24,516 nucleotides of DNA from NCBI GenBank assembly GCA_002392525.1, contig DGHE01000184.1, forward strand, positions 1 to 24,516, in the 5' to 3' direction. The position numbers and the translations under genes are program-made. Under the pieces are notes generated by a model. That model saw only the letters and a list, made by a program, of their open reading frames with translations, ran no database searches and was not told where the DNA came from. Below are positions 22,600-24,516 of the stretch, one piece after another (position 1 is the first letter of the stretch; every line of letters begins with the position of its first letter). Source of the stretch: Bacteroidales bacterium UBA3856 (GTDB lineage Bacteria; Bacteroidota; Bacteroidia; Bacteroidales; UBA932).

Positions 22600-24336
22600 T
22601 TATATCAATTCATCCCGTTCGCGGATGTCCTTCAGCCGGAGCTGGAGGGTGGAAGATCCGCGGTAGAAGTTCTCGACGATCGAGTAGCAGATGTCCAGCG
22701 GGTTGCCGCCTTTGATGTAGTCGTAGAAACCGGCCATGTTGAAACCGATGGCTCCGATTTGGCGATAGGGCTGGCTTCCCTGCATCAGGTCCAGTTTGAG
22801 ATGGACCCCGCCGGCACCGACTTTGCGGCCGTTTCCGGCATCATAGACGTCTTCGGTAAGGAAGACGGGGGTGGCGTTGCCGGGGCCGAATGGCTGGAAC
22901 TGCTTGAGGATGCGGAGGAACTTCGGCGTAATCTGCGAGAAGTCCAGCACCGCGTCGATATCCACGACCGGGGTCAGTTCCTCGCGGGTGATGGTCCCGG
23001 ACACGAAGCGGTCCATCCGGCGGCAGAACTCCTCCAGATGCTCTTCCTTCAGGGTCAGGCCGGCGGCATAGACATGGCCGCCGAAGTTCTCCAGCAGGTC
23101 GGCGCAGCTTTCGATGGACGCATAGAGGTCGAAGCCCTGGACCGAGCGGGCGGAGCCGGTGATCATGCCGTTGGACTTGGTCAGGACCACGGTGGGCTTG
23201 TAGAAGGCCTCGACGAGGCGGGAGGCGACGATGCCGACGACGCCCTTGTTCCAGGTCGGATTATAGACGATTGTGACGTTTTCCGTCGCCAGTGCGCGGC
23301 CGTCATGGACCATGGCCAGGGCTTCCTGGGTGATTTCCCGATCGATGGACTTGCGCTCGTTGTTGTTGTCGTTGATTTTCTCGCCGATGCGGAAGGCCGT
23401 GCGGTCGTCCCCGGCGGTCAGCAGGTCCACGGCCAGGCGGCCGCTTTCCATCCGGCCGGCGGCATTGATCCGGGGGCCGATCTTGAAGACGATGTCGTCG
23501 ATGGTGATATGGCCGGGCTCCAGCTTGGCCAGGTAAATCATGGCCAGAAGCCCCTTGCGCGGGTTTTCATTGAGCCGCTTCAGGCCGAAATGGGCCAGGA
23601 TGCGGTTTTCGCCGGTCATGGACACGAGGTCCGAGGCGATGGAAACGACCTGGAGGTCCAGCAGGGGCTCCAGGGTTTCGAAGGGAATGCCGAACTTCTG
23701 GGCATAGCCCTGGACCAGTTTGAAGCCGACGCCGCAGCCGCAGAGGTCGTCAAAGGGATAGTGGCAGTCCTCGCGCTTGGGGTCGAGGACGGCGACGGCG
23801 GCGGGAAGATGGTCCTCGGGGAGATGATGGTCACAGACGATGACGTCGATGCCCTTGGTCCGGGCGTATTCCACTTTGTCGATGGCCTTGATGCCGCAGT
23901 CGAGGGTGATGACGAGGGTGAAACCGTTGTCGGAGGCCCAGTCCAGGGCCTTGTAGGAAAGGCCGTAGCCTTCGTCATAGCGGTCCGGGATGTAGTAATC
24001 GACTTTGTCCGAGAAGCGTCCGAGGAAGGTGACCACCTCGGCGACGGCGGTCGTGCCGTCCACGTCGTAGTCCCCGTAAACGAGGATTTTTTCCTTTCCC
24101 TGGAGGGCGGCATGGATCCGGTCCACGGCTTTGTCCATGTCTTTCATCAGGAAGGGGTCGTGGAGGTTTTCCAGCGAGGGGCGGAAGAAACTGCGGGCCT
24201 GGTCGAAGGTCTCGACGCCGCGCTGGACCAGCAGTTCGGCAAGGACCCGGTCCACGCCGAGTTCTGCCGAGAGGCGGCTGACGGTATCCTGATTCGCCGC
24301 CGGCTTGAGGTTCCATTGTCTTTCTGCCGTGCCCAT
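22600..24336 (-). CDS. recJ: Single-stranded-DNA-specific exonuclease RecJ
   Basis: A 578-aa cytoplasmic 5'-3' ssDNA exonuclease of the DHH superfamily, used in RecF-pathway recombination, mismatch repair and base excision repair. The DHH domain shows motif I YGDYDVDG (87-94), Asp146 in LDCG, the CDHH signature (168-171) and VLDPKRED (183-190). GPRINAAGR (287-295) marks RecJ. The DHHA1 domain shows WNKGVVGIVASRL (362-374), GSARS (394-398) and GGHVYAAG (419-426), followed by the C-terminal OB-type domain. The length is normal for RecJ (~570 aa) and no catalytic residue is missing. The promoter lies 7 nt upstream of the ATG. Downstream, the small ORF starts after 17 nt without a terminator, so the gene probably shares a transcript with a surface lipoprotein. 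Confidence 0.97.
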   Translation of the reverse strand: MGTAERQWNLKPAANQDTVSRLSAELGVDRVLAELLVQRGVETFDQARSFFRPSLENLHDPFLMKDMDKAVDRIHAALQGKEKILVYGDYDVDGTTAVAEVVTFLGRFSDKVDYYIPDRYDEGYGLSYKALDWASDNGFTLVITLDCGIKAIDKVEYARTKGIDVIVCDHHLPEDHLPAAVAVLDPKREDCHYPFDDLCGCGVGFKLVQGYAQKFGIPFETLEPLLDLQVVSIASDLVSMTGENRILAHFGLKRLNENPRKGLLAMIYLAKLEPGHITIDDIVFKIGPRINAAGRMESGRLAVDLLTAGDDRTAFRIGEKINDNNNERKSIDREITQEALAMVHDGRALATENVTIVYNPTWNKGVVGIVASRLVEAFYKPTVVLTKSNGMITGSARSVQGFDLYASIESCADLLENFGGHVYAAGLTLKEEHLEEFCRRMDRFVSGTITREELTPVVDIDAVLDFSQITPKFLRILKQFQPFGPGNATPVFLTEDVYDAGNGRKVGAGGVHLKLDLMQGSQPYRQIGAIGFNMAGFYDYIKGGNPLDICYSIVENFYRGSSTLQLRLKDIRERDELI

Positions 24337-24343
24337 AGTCTTG

Positions 24344-24375
24344 CAAAGATAGCAAAACTCTTCGGAACTATCAAT
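24344..24375 (-). promoter_or_regulatory. Promoter of recJ (short leader)
   Basis: On the minus strand ATTG (24372-24375), a 20-nt spacer and TATCTTTG (24344-24351) match the consensus. Only 7 nt separate the -7 box from the ATG at 24336, so the leader is minimal or absent. Confidence 0.75.
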
Positions 24376-24390
24376 AGGTGGGGGTTGGTT

Positions 24391-24425
24391 GGGGAATGTC
24401 GAATTTGAGGTTGAGGACCTTCCCC
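24391..24425. repeat. 35-bp palindromic element, copy C
   Basis: Arms GGGGAATGTC (24391-24400, one mismatch to copies A and B) and GACCTTCCCC (24416-24425) flank a 15-nt centre (GAATTTGAGGTTGAG). It lies 15 bp upstream of the recJ -33 box, more than 6 kb from copies A and B. Confidence 0.7.
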
Positions 24426-24445
24426 GAAGGAATTCTTCCTCCCGT

Positions 24446-24500
24446 CCACGGGGAGCATAGGAGCCCCTGGCATCAAGGCGCCAGCAGGCGCCCGGCCGGG
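24446..24500. repeat. Cluster of short GC-rich hairpins at the window edge
   Basis: CCA-C-GGGG (24446-24453) can pair with CCCCTGG (24464-24470) with one bulge. GGCGCC (24477-24482), AGCA, GGCGCC (24487-24492) forms a perfect 6-bp hairpin. CCCGGCCGGG (24491-24500) is a palindrome. No gene is visible in 24337-24516; a promoter, the 35-bp element and these structures fill it. Confidence 0.5.
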
Positions 24501-24516
24501 CCGGGTATTTGCCGCC

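Noticed and set aside
22453..24408. 651-aa plus-strand open frame over recJ
   Set aside because: RecJ on the minus strand has all family motifs; the plus frame is a compositionally odd shadow with no domain.
24147..24516. Possible gene at the right edge
   Set aside because: The only frame there is antisense-type or shadow sequence over recJ and its promoter; the remaining bases are short hairpins without coding features.

Overview
The window looks like a chromosomal segment of a GC-rich Bacteroidales bacterium (an Alistipes / Candidatus Cryptobacteroides-like gut lineage is my inference from GC content and gene style). Support comes from the SusC/SusD pair, many lipoproteins with short lipoboxes, start codons without Shine-Dalgarno sequences, and promoters of the Bacteroidetes type (TTG about 19-20 nt upstream of TAnnTTTG). 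No tRNA, rRNA, CRISPR array or insertion sequence was seen.

Layout. Positions 1-286 hold the 3' end of rpoC, apparently with a frame break at the very edge. A dispersed-repeat-like motif, a strong terminator and a promoter follow. Positions 405-2420 (+) carry a two-gene operon: an uncharacterised lipoprotein and an endonuclease/exonuclease/phosphatase-superfamily lipoprotein. It converges, with overlapping stop codons, on a membrane-spanning TPR/HTH regulator (2417-3994, -). That regulator is divergent from a tightly packed seven-gene operon (4247-17798, +): susC, susD, a DUF1735-plus-beta-helix lipoprotein, a fimbrillin-like-plus-beta-helix lipoprotein, a phosphodiester glycosidase (NAGPA/DUF2233) lipoprotein, a second fimbrillin-like-plus-beta-helix lipoprotein, and an SGNH esterase fused to N-terminal beta modules. 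This is a polysaccharide-utilisation-type locus with no recognisable glycoside hydrolase or polysaccharide lyase.

Positions 17799-18602 form an 800-bp intergenic region between convergent genes. It is packed with repeats: a UUCG hairpin, two 35-bp palindromic elements, a degenerate ~22-bp tandem array, a 78-bp nested inverted repeat, a 17-bp direct repeat, and a 19-bp tandem repeat that runs over the stop codon of the next gene. A third copy of the 35-bp palindrome lies near the right edge.

On the minus strand follow a histidine-acid phosphatase (18603-19925), a fourth beta-helix lipoprotein paralogous to those in the operon (20096-22435), a 47-aa small ORF 3 nt upstream of it (22439-22582), and recJ (22600-24336). 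The spacing suggests recJ, the small ORF and the lipoprotein are co-transcribed, ending at a clear terminator at 20022-20055.

Working model (inference): the SusCD operon captures and imports a glycan or glycoconjugate carrying phosphodiester-linked and esterified sugars. The beta-helix lipoproteins act as surface binding proteins, and the NAGPA, SGNH, EEP and histidine phosphatase enzymes remove phosphodiester, ester and phosphate groups. The least explained parts are the repeat field and the shared C-terminal module of the four beta-helix proteins.
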